From the NCBI RefSeq assembly GCF_000297775.1, contig NZ_JH815516.1:169420-233419 (forward strand): DNA of 64,000 nucleotides, given 5' to 3'. The translations under genes were made by a program, and so were the position numbers. Each line of letters starts with the position of its first letter. Within the stretch, counting starts at the first letter, position 1. This DNA is from Sutterella wadsworthensis 2_1_59BFAA (GTDB lineage Bacteria > Pseudomonadota > Gammaproteobacteria > Burkholderiales > Burkholderiaceae_F). Under the pieces are notes generated by a model. That model searched no databases, was not told where the DNA came from, and saw only the letters and a program-made list of their open reading frames with translations. Of the stretch, positions 8,446-16,503 are shown piece after piece.

Positions 8446-10127
8446 CCCCGCCCAATTATTAATTGGACGGGGCTTCCCTGCCTTTTACCAGCAAGGACTG
8501 CCTGGGCACAGATAGCGGGCAAACTCAGAAATCTGCGCTCACATGGAGCGCAGCTCCGCGTTAACCCGAATTAGAGTGTCCAGGGTGCGTGTGATCCTCG
8601 TAGCGCATGACGGAACTTTAGCCGCAATGCGCCGCCATCTCGTTGCCGAAATGGACTTCTCGTACTCCCTGAGGAAGTACCGAGCTCCGATGTTGTACGA
8701 AGCTGACAGGTCGCACGAATAGCGCTTCCCCGTCTGGAACGTACACATGCTGTAGTTGTCCGTGTCTCTCGTAACCTCACCGGTTCCGTCAAAGGCCAGC
8801 TTCGATGTATTCCAAGCACACACGCGACGAATGCGGGTACCGCAACGATGTGCCTGGTGCTCCACGATCTGCTGGACATACTTGGCACGCCAGTGATGAA
8901 GCCGCTGACGCTTGGAGCCACGTTTGCGCCCGGCGAGATCGAGGTGTTCCATGACGATGACGTCGACCTTGAACTCGTTTGCAACCGTCATGATGAAGCC
9001 TGCCGTCTTGACGGCGATGTCCTTGTTGACCCCCTTTGCTCTCGCCCAAAGCCTCGGCATGCGTTTTGCGCCGTTGCTTTGAGCTTTCCTGATGCGCCGC
9101 AAGGCACGTTCCAAAGAGTCTTGCTCTACCGGCAGCTTCTTAAAACGTCTGCCGATGATAGTGCCCTTTGAATCCATGACCGAGCACACGCATGCATTGT
9201 TGATCCCAAGATCAACGCCAAGGACGCGCTGCGTGTCAAGAGACACCTTATCCAGAATAACCTTCTCCTCAAAAGAGAAGTCCAGATACCATTTCTTCCC
9301 GCGCTTTCTCAATGCCGGCGACAATTCGTTGCGGGTAGCGCAATGAAGTGCAATGTAATCGACATCGTGCTTGTCGAGCTCGACATCAACCCAGTCCCAA
9401 GTATTGCGAATGCGAACTTTGAGTTTCACGCTGTTGCGTCCGGCTCTGATGAACGTATTATCGCGGTACATGACCGGAAAGCTTCTGCCGGCCTTCGGCA
9501 GACCGGGCTGCCGGCCCTTTTGCCCCGGCTTCGCTTTCCATTGAGCCAGATGCGTTTGATACGACGACACCTGTCCGTATGCCGCCATGATGGCGGCTCG
9601 GCGAAGGTAGCACGGAAATTTCACGAAGTCGTGGCAGAAGTTGTAAGGCGTCATCAGACGCTTTTTCGTACGAACGCTCAGACCTTCGGCAACACGAATG
9701 CAATCGTTGGCACGACTGAGATTGGCGAAGTGAGTATTCCAATTCGCAATCACGAGTTCGATGAAGTAATCCACGGCGTGGCGATACACCTCAACCGTGT
9801 CGTCAAAGACACGGTTGAAGTTGCGCAAACGCACGGAGTAAGTGGACGTGATCTTCATCGTTGCATGGCGATGGGTTGGCGAGAATACTCCGTATGGTAT
9901 CAAGCATCACACAACCTGACGCAATTAATCGACAATTCTATGAGCTCAAGCAAAAGTGCTGCATTAGAATCGCAAAATGATCCTGTGATTTTGCGCTCTT
10001 TTTACTATTTAATACCTGTGCAAGAAGGGATTTGTGAACTTATCCACTGGATCATCTTGAATAACTTGAGATTGACTGACTTCGTCAGCCCCGCTTGACC
10101 CCACCCATGTGTGCCACATGGATGGGG
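8446..10127 (-). mobile_element. IS200/IS605-superfamily element with tnpB only
   Basis: A tnpB gene is bracketed by two 13-bp hairpins: 8446-8472 (right end, tnpB 3' side) and 10099-10127 (left end). Both have a CCCC...GGGG base and one C-A pair on the plus strand that becomes a G-U pair on the minus strand, so they fold best as tnpB-sense strand structures. There is no tnpA, so transposition would need a transposase in trans. The 3' hairpin region is where the guide RNA (reRNA) of TnpB systems is normally encoded. Exact ends are inferred. Confidence 0.65.
8539..9858 (-). CDS. tnpB: TnpB-family RNA-guided nuclease (OrfB), zinc ribbon lost
   Basis: 439 residues from MKITSTYSVRL; a start 15 codons upstream is possible. 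The order is N-terminal helical/beta region, then RuvC: D216 in GVDLGIN, E304 in VIVMEHLDLAG, D383 in CDLSASYNIGARYF, so the catalytic triad is complete. Between RuvC-II and III ordinary TnpB proteins have two CxxC zinc knuckles; here only single Cys 347, 372 and 382 remain (NTSKLAFDGTGEV; CTFQTGKRYSCDL). I recall the same NTSKLAFDG...CDLSASYN layout in other OrfB proteins, so it is a subfamily feature, not damage. Expected role: reRNA-guided DNA cleavage that favours retention of the element. No neighbouring tnpA. Confidence 0.85.
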   Translation of the reverse strand: MKITSTYSVRLRNFNRVFDDTVEVYRHAVDYFIELVIANWNTHFANLSRANDCIRVAEGLSVRTKKRLMTPYNFCHDFVKFPCYLRRAAIMAAYGQVSSYQTHLAQWKAKPGQKGRQPGLPKAGRSFPVMYRDNTFIRAGRNSVKLKVRIRNTWDWVDVELDKHDVDYIALHCATRNELSPALRKRGKKWYLDFSFEEKVILDKVSLDTQRVLGVDLGINNACVCSVMDSKGTIIGRRFKKLPVEQDSLERALRRIRKAQSNGAKRMPRLWARAKGVNKDIAVKTAGFIMTVANEFKVDVIVMEHLDLAGRKRGSKRQRLHHWRAKYVQQIVEHQAHRCGTRIRRVCAWNTSKLAFDGTGEVTRDTDNYSMCTFQTGKRYSCDLSASYNIGARYFLREYEKSISATRWRRIAAKVPSCATRITRTLDTLIRVNAELRSM

Positions 10128-10619
10128 AATGCGCGGGGAATCCGTTCAAGGCGTCCGAAGGCGGGCGGACAATTCTTGTTGCACTTTTCACTGTATGCCC
10201 GGTTCTGGAAATGCGACCTCCTGACGGGAACTGAATTGATCGAGCACTGAACGAGTCGTTTTGTAGGAGGCGGGGGCGGGAAGGCAAGATGAGGCGAAAT
10301 GCGTGCGGTTTCGTCCGTTCTTTTTGTGCGTACGGCAGTGAATCTCGTGAGCTCCAACGGGTTTCGCGTGTGCGATGAATTCTTGGTTTTTCTTGATGCA
10401 GAGTGCTTGAGCGTGAGCGGATGTGTGACCTTATGGGCGTCTCCTGCCCTTCTTGCATTGTCGGCTCCCGCTTCGTGTGAACGATCTGCAGAATCGTTTG
10501 CTTGACGAGGCGTTTGAGTTCGAACGCGCTCTGCAATGCGATGCTCGGGCCTGTTCCCGGGCGTCTGCAGCAGGCAGCATGCGTACCTCAGGAAACCGCT
10601 GAAGAAAAAGCGGGAATAC
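10128..10619. other. Non-coding / no recognisable gene
   Basis: About 490 bases between the TnpB left end and the duplicated yqhA region. No ORF here has family resemblance, ribosome binding site or coding-like composition. I see nothing functional in it. Confidence 0.5.
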
Positions 10620-11065
10620 CGTCATCCGGGATGGACGCACGAAGAAGCCTGCATGTTGTAGAAACTGTGGCCCTCGTGCTATCGGCTTGTGTGTGTCGAT
10701 AGTTTTTTCAGACTTCGCTCATACGGGACGCCCATGGAATCGTTCTTCGAAAAACTCTTCTACAGCGCGCTGGATTCTTGCGCCGTTCTTTCTCGGCCTG
10801 TCGCTTGCGCTTCTGGCGCTGGCGCTCAAGTTCTTCCATGAGGTCTGGCACGTGCTGCCGCACGTCTTCGAGCTCTCGGAGTCCGACCTCATCCTCTCGC
10901 TTCTTTCGATGGTCGACATGGGCCTGGTGGGCGGCCTGATCATGATGGTCATGTACTCGTCCTACGAGAACTTCGTTTCGAGGCTTGACCTTGACGAGAA
11001 GGATTCGGAGCGTCTCGGCTGGCTCGGCAAGATGGACGCGGGCAGCCTCAAGAACAAGGTGGCCT
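10620..11065 (+). pseudogene. yqhA: Truncated, frameshifted yqhA copy (duplication copy 1)
   Basis: Bases 10620-11063 repeat 14742-15183 with scattered substitutions, including the upstream hairpin with T-run (10679-10708) and the start (ATG 10734). Against the intact copy one GC unit is missing in the GCGCGC run at about 10765-10770, which shifts the frame after 11 codons. The match stops abruptly at GTGGC near 11063, losing the C-terminal third. The protein is therefore not made intact. A shifted reading frame still encodes the middle part ([19 protein letters not shown]). Confidence 0.85.
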
Positions 11066-11074
11066 TATGTTAGT

Positions 11075-11145
11075 TGGAATTTATTCCCGTTTCTTTTGAA
11101 AATGATTTCAAAGGTGGAATTGATTCCAAGAAACATAAGTGAACG
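11075..11145 (+). pseudogene. Remnant 5' end of a second DUF4143 ATPase gene
   Basis: From 11075 the plus strand matches the upstream region and first codons of the ATPase at 13183 (reverse strand). TTGGAATTTA lies at the same distance before the start in both, and GTG 11114 begins VELIPRN against MELIPRK. The match stops after about 8 codons. Both copies have the paired 12-bp palindromes GGAATT-TATTCC (11076-11087) and GGAATTGATTCC (11116-11127). It abuts the end of the yqhA copy, so it is a deletion remnant. Confidence 0.7.
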
Positions 11146-11851
11146 TGTTGGTCTCCAACGCGCTCGAATGAAGCGGCGCGGCTTGGCGGCCATCCATTGC
11201 GCGAAGGCCAGGCGAAGCGCGTGGCGCATGAAGTCGGCGGGCGGCGAGGGCTCAACCGCCTTTCGGTGAAAGAAGGAGACGGTGAGGGGAGAAAGCGGAA
11301 AGAGCGCAGGGTGAAGTGCGTCGAGGGCGGCCTGCGTAGAGGCTGTCCTCAATGACGCTCAAGGGAGAGAGGGTCAAAGCGTCATTGCGTCCCTTGAGCG
11401 CATCGATGCCGAAGAAGTCGCAGAGCGTCACTCGCTCGGGTGAAATGCCGAGACCGCCGAGCTTTTCGAGAAGAAAGCCTTCGTCCTGCACGGTGGTGAG
11501 CCACTCGCTTTGGGCGAACACCGTTTTGAGATCCGCATCGGGCGCGAGCACCGGATGGCCGGGGGCCGCGACGATGCCGTGGTCGACCTCAAAGAGCGGC
11601 TCCTCGACGAGCGCGGAAAGTTCTGCAGTCTGAGAAAAAGCCGCTCGTGAAGACGAGCTTGACGGCGGGTCGGCGGCATTGAGCCTCAGGTTCAGAGCGC
11701 TGCGCTCAAAGAGCGGTGCGCCGAGATCCGACTCGAGCTGGCCGATGGATTTGGCGACCGTCGACGGCGTGAGACAGAGCTTCTTGGCCGCCGGGCGCAC
11801 GCCGCCCGTGGACACGATGGCCAGAAACGCCTTGATTTGACGAATTTTCAT
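11146..11851 (-). pseudogene. Decayed LysR-type regulator
   Basis: The start at 11851 gives an ordinary LysR winged HTH: KIRQIKAFLAIVSTGGVRP, then SIGQLESDLGAPLFERS. After about 60 residues the linker and first half of the effector domain are missing and the frame continues at a later effector-domain segment (DHGIVAAPGHPVLA, FAQSEWLTTVQDEGF). Near 11330-11350 the frame shifts again; the C-terminal part (VSFFHRKAVEPSPPADFMRHALR) is readable in another frame down to about 11150. It keeps the DNA-binding domain but cannot be a complete LysR protein. Confidence 0.75.
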
Positions 11852-11977
11852 GAAGAACCTCAGGGCGGCTGCCCGAGGCGATGGATCGAAGGATGACGGT
11901 ACCTGCATCCATTGTCTCGAATATCGCGCAATGGGAGCCATGCAGGCCAGGTGCCGTCGCCGGCGGCGAGAAGAGCC

Positions 11978-13183
11978 TCACGGCTTTCGCGTCAGCAACC
12001 ATTCCAACGCATTGCACTGCCGGATGCCGTCGTGATCCATGTCCGGGTCGTCGTCGAGGGTGAGCAGGAGTTTCGGATAATGGTCCTTGATATTCTGCAA
12101 GGGCCTCAATTCCCGTGCAAGGGTGTCGGGATCCCGCACGGTTGCCGACACTTGGATGTATTGGTAGCCGTCAGCCGATTTGGCAACGAAGTCCACTTCC
12201 GTCTGATCGACGCGCCCGACGTAGACTTCAAATCCGCGGCGCAGCAATTCGAGATAGACCACATTTTCCAGCGTGTGCCCAACATCCATCGCCTTGTTGC
12301 CGAGCACCGTTCGGCGAAGCCCAAGGTCAACCAGATAGTATTTCTCCAAACGGGCCAGCTCAGCCTTACCGTGAATGTCGAAGCGTCTCGCTTCATAGAG
12401 TACAAAGCAGTCCATCAACGCATTGAGGTACTTGTCGACGGTTTTGACGTCGCACTTTCGACCCTGTGCATTCAGGTAGTCCGCAATTCGTTTGGGTGCA
12501 ACAAGGCTCCCAATATTCTCAAAGAGAAAGCGACAAATGCTCAGAAGGAGCGACGTGTCCGAGAGCTTCAGCCGCAGCGCCAAATCCTTGAGCAGGATTG
12601 TGCTGAAGACTCCCTCATAATAAGTGCGCACCGCCTCGGCATTGGGAAGAGAGAGCGCATAAGGGAAGGAGCCGACTTCCAGATATCGGCGATAGCTTTT
12701 ACTGAGCGAACCATTGGCGTGAGTGCCTTCAACAAACTCGCCGAAGGACATCGGGAGCATCTTGATTTCGACATACCTCCCGCTCAACAGTGTGGCGAGG
12801 TCTGAGGACAGCATCGTGCCGTTTGATCCCGTCAAATAGATGTCGACATTGTCGCGAATGTAGAGGCTGTCGATGACGCGCTGGAAATCCGAAACGTTTT
12901 GGATTTCGTCGAGAAAGAAATAGACGGTCTTTCCGGGCTGTAGCTTCGACTTCAGATAGGCATGCAGGGCTTTCGGGTCGGTCAGCTCAATGGCGTCATA
13001 GTCTTCGAAGTTGATGCGAACGATCCGCTCGTCTTCAATGCCACCTGCCTTCAGCTCATTGATGAAGAGCGTCATCAAGGTGGTCTTTCCGCATCGACGG
13101 ACGCCCGTGATGACTTTGATGAGCTGGGTGTCTCGAAATGTGCGCAGCTGGCGCAGATAGTATTTTCTTGGAATCAGTTCCAT
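11978..13183 (-). CDS. AAA+ ATPase, DUF4143 family
   Basis: 401 residues from MELIPRKYYL; an upstream in-frame start at 13405 is rejected because family members begin just before the RQL helix. Walker A GVRRCGKTT is at 27-35, Walker B FFLDE at 89-93, and a sensor-like LTGSNGTML follows. The C-terminal DUF4143 domain has a PD-(D/E)xK-like trace (TEVDFVAK then YIQV). These ATPases are abundant, often solitary and horizontally spread; their cellular role is unclear, though a defence or toxin-like role has been suggested for related ATPases. The start codon lies inside a palindrome (13170-13181). It looks intact. Confidence 0.85.
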   Translation of the reverse strand: MELIPRKYYLRQLRTFRDTQLIKVITGVRRCGKTTLMTLFINELKAGGIEDERIVRINFEDYDAIELTDPKALHAYLKSKLQPGKTVYFFLDEIQNVSDFQRVIDSLYIRDNVDIYLTGSNGTMLSSDLATLLSGRYVEIKMLPMSFGEFVEGTHANGSLSKSYRRYLEVGSFPYALSLPNAEAVRTYYEGVFSTILLKDLALRLKLSDTSLLLSICRFLFENIGSLVAPKRIADYLNAQGRKCDVKTVDKYLNALMDCFVLYEARRFDIHGKAELARLEKYYLVDLGLRRTVLGNKAMDVGHTLENVVYLELLRRGFEVYVGRVDQTEVDFVAKSADGYQYIQVSATVRDPDTLARELRPLQNIKDHYPKLLLTLDDDPDMDHDGIRQCNALEWLLTRKP

Positions 13184-13220
13184 CTTAGACGTGTTTTGCA
13201 AAGGAGTTGGACTAAATTCC
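13170..13220 (-). promoter_or_regulatory. Paired palindromes at the ATPase start, possible operator
   Basis: GGAATCAGTTCC (13170-13181, overlapping the start codon) and GGACTAAATTCC (13209-13220) are 12-bp palindromes. The same pair, in the same order and at nearly the same spacing, precedes the ATPase remnant at 11076-11127. Shared position in two diverged copies suggests a bound site, perhaps autoregulation. Confidence 0.45.
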
Positions 13221-13429
13221 AATATAACATGGGTCTGCATGGGTGGTTGGCTTTGGAGCCGTTCAGTTGCTTCTGTTTGTTCCAAGTCGGCATTCAGGTG
13301 GTGTTCGGGTCTGGGTTGCGCAAGCTTGGAAACGAAGCGGCCTTCCGTCTGCAGAGCTAACGTGCGAACGAAAGGCCGCGGAGGAGTCTTCAGATGTCGG
13401 CGCAAGCCTTATGCGGCGGCGAGTTCGCG

Positions 13430-13727
13430 GCCGACGAGCCAACCCCAGGTGGCGATCCTTCGCCTGCACGATACGAAGCGCTCGCTCGCCGATGCGCTTC
13501 TTGAGGGCGCCGACATGTCGAGCCGTCTCTCGAAGGAGGAGCTCCTCAAGCTCCTTTCCGACCAAGGCTGACAACCTCAGACACATGGCGATGGACGCCC
13601 CGCCGAACGACATGCGTTCGGCGGGCGCAGACGAACACGAACGGAGAAATCGATGGGCGATGCGACCTCGACGACGCTTGACCTCTCAGACCTGACGGAC
13701 GTTGAGCCTAAACAACCTCTCCACTGA
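13430..13727 (+). pseudogene. Two gene fragments cut by mobile DNA
   Basis: A reading frame ending at 13571 (TKRSLADALLEGADMSSRLSKEELLKLLSDQG) looks like the C-terminus of a lost gene. It is followed by GGAGAAATCG and ATG 13653, starting MGDATSTTLDLSDLTDVEP, which runs straight into the TnpB-fragment right end and stops at 13727. This is probably an old two-gene operon of unknown function, truncated at both sides. From 13184 to 13430 I see nothing else. Confidence 0.45.
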
Positions 13728-14741
13728 AGTGGGAGGGTTTCGATACAGTCGAGGCTTTTCGCCTCGGGGTTGCCCCCGATTTGCCGTCACTCCGACCACG
13801 AAATCCTTGCTGACGCAGCCCTTGTACGGCAAGGGACGGAATCCCCCGCCGTCGGAACCTCCCGAACTCGCGCTCGGTGATTCCTTCTCGGGCTTGAATG
13901 ACTGCGACACCGGCGTCAAGCCATGCTGTTACTCCGGCTGGAACGGCTTCACGGATCCGTTCCGGGGCGTAGGCTTGATTTTCAAGATCTGCGTACAACA
14001 GGTTCAGACAAGCCGCCGCATCGCGGTCGATCCGTCGATCGTCGTCATCTTCACCCAGTCGCGCGCGGCGCTCCCAAAGTTCGTGCTTGACAAACGTGTC
14101 CGTCAGCAGATTGTGCTGAGAGGGCTTGAGTTTCTTTGGCGATACGACTTCCACCAACAAACCGGCGCTTTCAGCCTTGCTTGCGAGTTGAGCGTATAAC
14201 GCTGCCGGCGCATGTCGCCCGATGGCCTTGCCGAAGCGTCCCTTCTGGAACGCCTTATAGCTGTTGTCCTCCACAATGATGTGACCTGCATGGCCGAGAA
14301 GCCGGTTGCAGACTTCACCGTGCTCGCGTTTTCGCGTGGCGGCGCAAAGACGAAGCATCTCCGCAAGTTCCGACCGGAGCTTTTCGTAGCGTTTCGAGAA
14401 ACGCCACTGAAGCCTTCCGGACTTCACCTTCAGAGACTTGTGCTTCTTGCCGTGACGAACCACCTCAACCGTTTCGTAGTTGTCGGGATTCGTCGCTTGG
14501 CGGCTGCGCTCCATCGCACGCTGAAGCTTGCGCACGGCACGGTGATCCGTGTCCGCGCTTGGCGCAATCTGCACTTTGGCAATTGTCCCGTCCTCAGTCG
14601 CATAGGTGAGCGCCCCGAGTCCCAGATCAATGGCCATGCGCAGATCCTTGCCGGCGTAGGCGTGCTTCAGAGGTCCCTGCTCCGGGAGCAGTGGACGACT
14701 GCACAGACGCCATCCTCCGTTGCCTCTTCGGCATGCAGTCA
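13708..14741 (-). pseudogene. N-terminally deleted TnpB-like gene with right-end hairpin
   Basis: The readable part begins at the RuvC-I strand (MAIDLGLGALTYATEDGT), continues through a basic linker, RuvC-II (IIVEDNSYKAF) and RuvC-III (RIDRDAAACLNLL). The ~200-residue N-terminal domain of TnpB is absent; upstream the frame enters duplicated yqhA sequence. The last codons (KPSHFSGEVV) are encoded by the element's right-end hairpin at 13714-13740. The triad residues D, E, D survive, but without the N-terminal domain the product is unlikely to work. Probably a remnant fixed when the yqhA duplication joined. Confidence 0.75.
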
Positions 14742-14794
14742 TTCGGAAGGGACGCACGAAGAAGGCTGCATGTTGTAAAATCAGCGGACCTCGT

Positions 14795-14826
14795 GCTATC
14801 GGCTCATGTATGTCGATAGCTTTTTT
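14795..14826 (+). terminator. Hairpin with T-run in the yqhA leader
   Basis: GCTATCG/CGATAGC stem with a 12-nt loop and six T, ending 26 bp before the yqhA start. The same structure is kept in copy 1 (10679-10708). It may terminate upstream transcription or act as an attenuator. Confidence 0.6.
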
Positions 14827-14852
14827 CAGACTTCGTTCATACGGGACGACCC

Positions 14853-15365
14853 ATGGAATCGCTTTTCGAAAAACTCTTTTACAGCGCGCGCTGGATTCTT
14901 GCGCCGCTCTTTCTCGGCCTTTCGCTTGCGCTTCTGGCACTTGCGCTCAAGTTCTTTCAGGAGGTCTGGCACGTGCTGCCGCACGTCTTCGAGCTCTCTG
15001 AGTCCGATCTCATCCTCTCGCTTCTCTCGATGGTCGACATGGGCCTTGTGGGCGGCCTGATCGTGATGGTCATGTACTCTTCCTACGAGAACTTCGTCTC
15101 CAGGCTCGACCTTGACGAAAAGGATTCGGAGCGCCTCGGCTGGCTCGGCAAGATGGACGCAGGCAGCCTCAAGAACAAGGTGGCGGCGAGCATCGTGGCG
15201 ATCTCCTCGATCCACCTTCTGAGGATCTTCATGAACATCAGCACGATCGAGAACGACAAGCTGCTCTGGTATGTGATCGTCCATTTGACCTTCGTTCTCT
15301 CAGCTCTCGTGATGTGCTGGATCGACCTGCTGACGCGCAAGGCACACCAGCACGACGGGCACTGA
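14853..15365 (+). CDS. yqhA: YqhA family (UPF0114) inner-membrane protein
   Basis: 170 residues. The family pattern is strong: [59 protein letters not shown], and [21 protein letters not shown]. There are four predicted membrane segments with a charged central loop ([15 protein letters not shown]). The start [14 protein letters not shown] fits the family. Function is unknown; it is a small integral membrane protein. A diverged, broken copy lies 4.1 kb upstream, so this copy is the functional one. A terminator follows at 15404. Confidence 0.9.
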   Translation: MESLFEKLFYSARWILAPLFLGLSLALLALALKFFQEVWHVLPHVFELSESDLILSLLSMVDMGLVGGLIVMVMYSSYENFVSRLDLDEKDSERLGWLGKMDAGSLKNKVAASIVAISSIHLLRIFMNISTIENDKLLWYVIVHLTFVLSALVMCWIDLLTRKAHQHDGH

Positions 15366-15403
15366 CGAACCCTGACGCTCGGGGATCGCATTTCAGCTCG
15401 AGG

Positions 15404-15440
15404 AAAACGGCCGCTTCGGATCTTCCGGGCGGCCGTTTTT
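15404..15440. terminator. Bidirectional terminator between yqhA and LysR
   Basis: AAAACGGCCGC / GCGGCCGTTTTT stem with a 14-nt loop. A-run and T-run on the two sides serve the convergent genes. Confidence 0.85.
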
Positions 15441-15464
15441 GTCCGTGTCCTTCCCGGCCTGCCG

Positions 15465-16358
15465 TCAGGCGATCGGTTCGATGCTGCAGGCCTGGAAAAA
15501 GGCGCTGCGAAGCGCGCCTTCGGCGTCCCTGCGCCAGACGGCCCAGATCTTTTGGCTGTCCGCAAGCTCGGTGGAGGCGGGCTTCATGATTTCGACGAGG
15601 TCTCCCCTGAGGATCTCCTCGCGCACCGAAAGGTAGGGAAGGAGTGCGACGCCGAGTCCCGTGCCCGCCGCGCGCTTAACGGCGCCCATGGTGTCCATCG
15701 TGACGGAGTGGCGGATGCGGATGCCTCTGGCCTCGAGGTGCGCGAGGACGTCGCGCTGCGTGCGCTGCTCGCGCTCGAGCACCCAGGTGGCGTCGGAAAG
15801 TTCGCGGGCGGTGACGTAGGCGGACATCAGCGGACTGCCGAGGCCGACCACGAAGGCGAAGCGGTCCTCGAAGCACGGAAAGCCGTCGAGGTCGGGATTC
15901 GTGGGGCGTCCGCTGATGAAGCCGACGTCGATCAGGTGGCCAGCGACCGCGTCCTCGACGACGTCGTTGTCCTCGATCATGAGGCTTGTCTCGATGGCGG
16001 GCATCCTGCGCTTCATGTGCATCAGGCGTCTCGAGAGCACGTAGATGCCGAAGCGCCTGTTGGCGCCGACGGCTAGCGTGCCCGCACGGCCTTCGCCAGC
16101 TTCTGCAAAGAGCGCCTCCACCTCGTCGGCCTTGTCGACGAGAAGCGTGGCGTAGGGCAGGAGCGTGAGTGCGGCGGGCGTGGGCGTGAGGCCCTTGCTC
16201 TCGCGAACGAAGAGGCGGGCTCCAAGAGCGCTCTCGAGCTCCTTGAGCGACTGGCTCACGGCCGATGGCGACAGGTGCAGGCGTGCGGCGGAGGCCGAGA
16301 CGCGGTGCGTCTCGTAAAGACTTCGGAAGACGGAGAGCTGTCGGAGCGTGATTCTCAT
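15465..16358 (-). CDS. LysR-type transcriptional regulator
   Basis: 297 residues from MRITLRQLSVFRSLYE; the longer in-frame start at 16415 adds an atypical tail and is rejected. Winged HTH at 1-60 (SASAARLHLSPSAVSQSLKELESALGARLF) and a periplasmic-binding-like effector domain from about 90. It is followed downstream by the shared terminator. The upstream neighbour on the same strand is the AspT-like antiporter, 145 bp away, which it may regulate. The effector is unknown. Confidence 0.9.
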   Translation of the reverse strand: MRITLRQLSVFRSLYETHRVSASAARLHLSPSAVSQSLKELESALGARLFVRESKGLTPTPAALTLLPYATLLVDKADEVEALFAEAGEGRAGTLAVGANRRFGIYVLSRRLMHMKRRMPAIETSLMIEDNDVVEDAVAGHLIDVGFISGRPTNPDLDGFPCFEDRFAFVVGLGSPLMSAYVTARELSDATWVLEREQRTQRDVLAHLEARGIRIRHSVTMDTMGAVKRAAGTGLGVALLPYLSVREEILRGDLVEIMKPASTELADSQKIWAVWRRDAEGALRSAFFQACSIEPIA

Positions 16359-16503
16359 GGGCTGCTGTCGGTTCGGGATGAAGACGTCGGGTGCGGACGT
16401 GCCGCAGGCATTCATCGTACACCTGAAAGGCCGCCGTCGGAGCGCTTCCGGCGGCGGCCTTCGGTTTGTCTGCGACTGGCTTTCAGTGTGACCTTCGCCT
16501 CTT

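Noticed and set aside
13263..13613. 116-codon frame on the minus strand beside the ATPase
   Set aside because: Lacks a ribosome binding site and family resemblance; overlaps better gene fragments on the plus strand.
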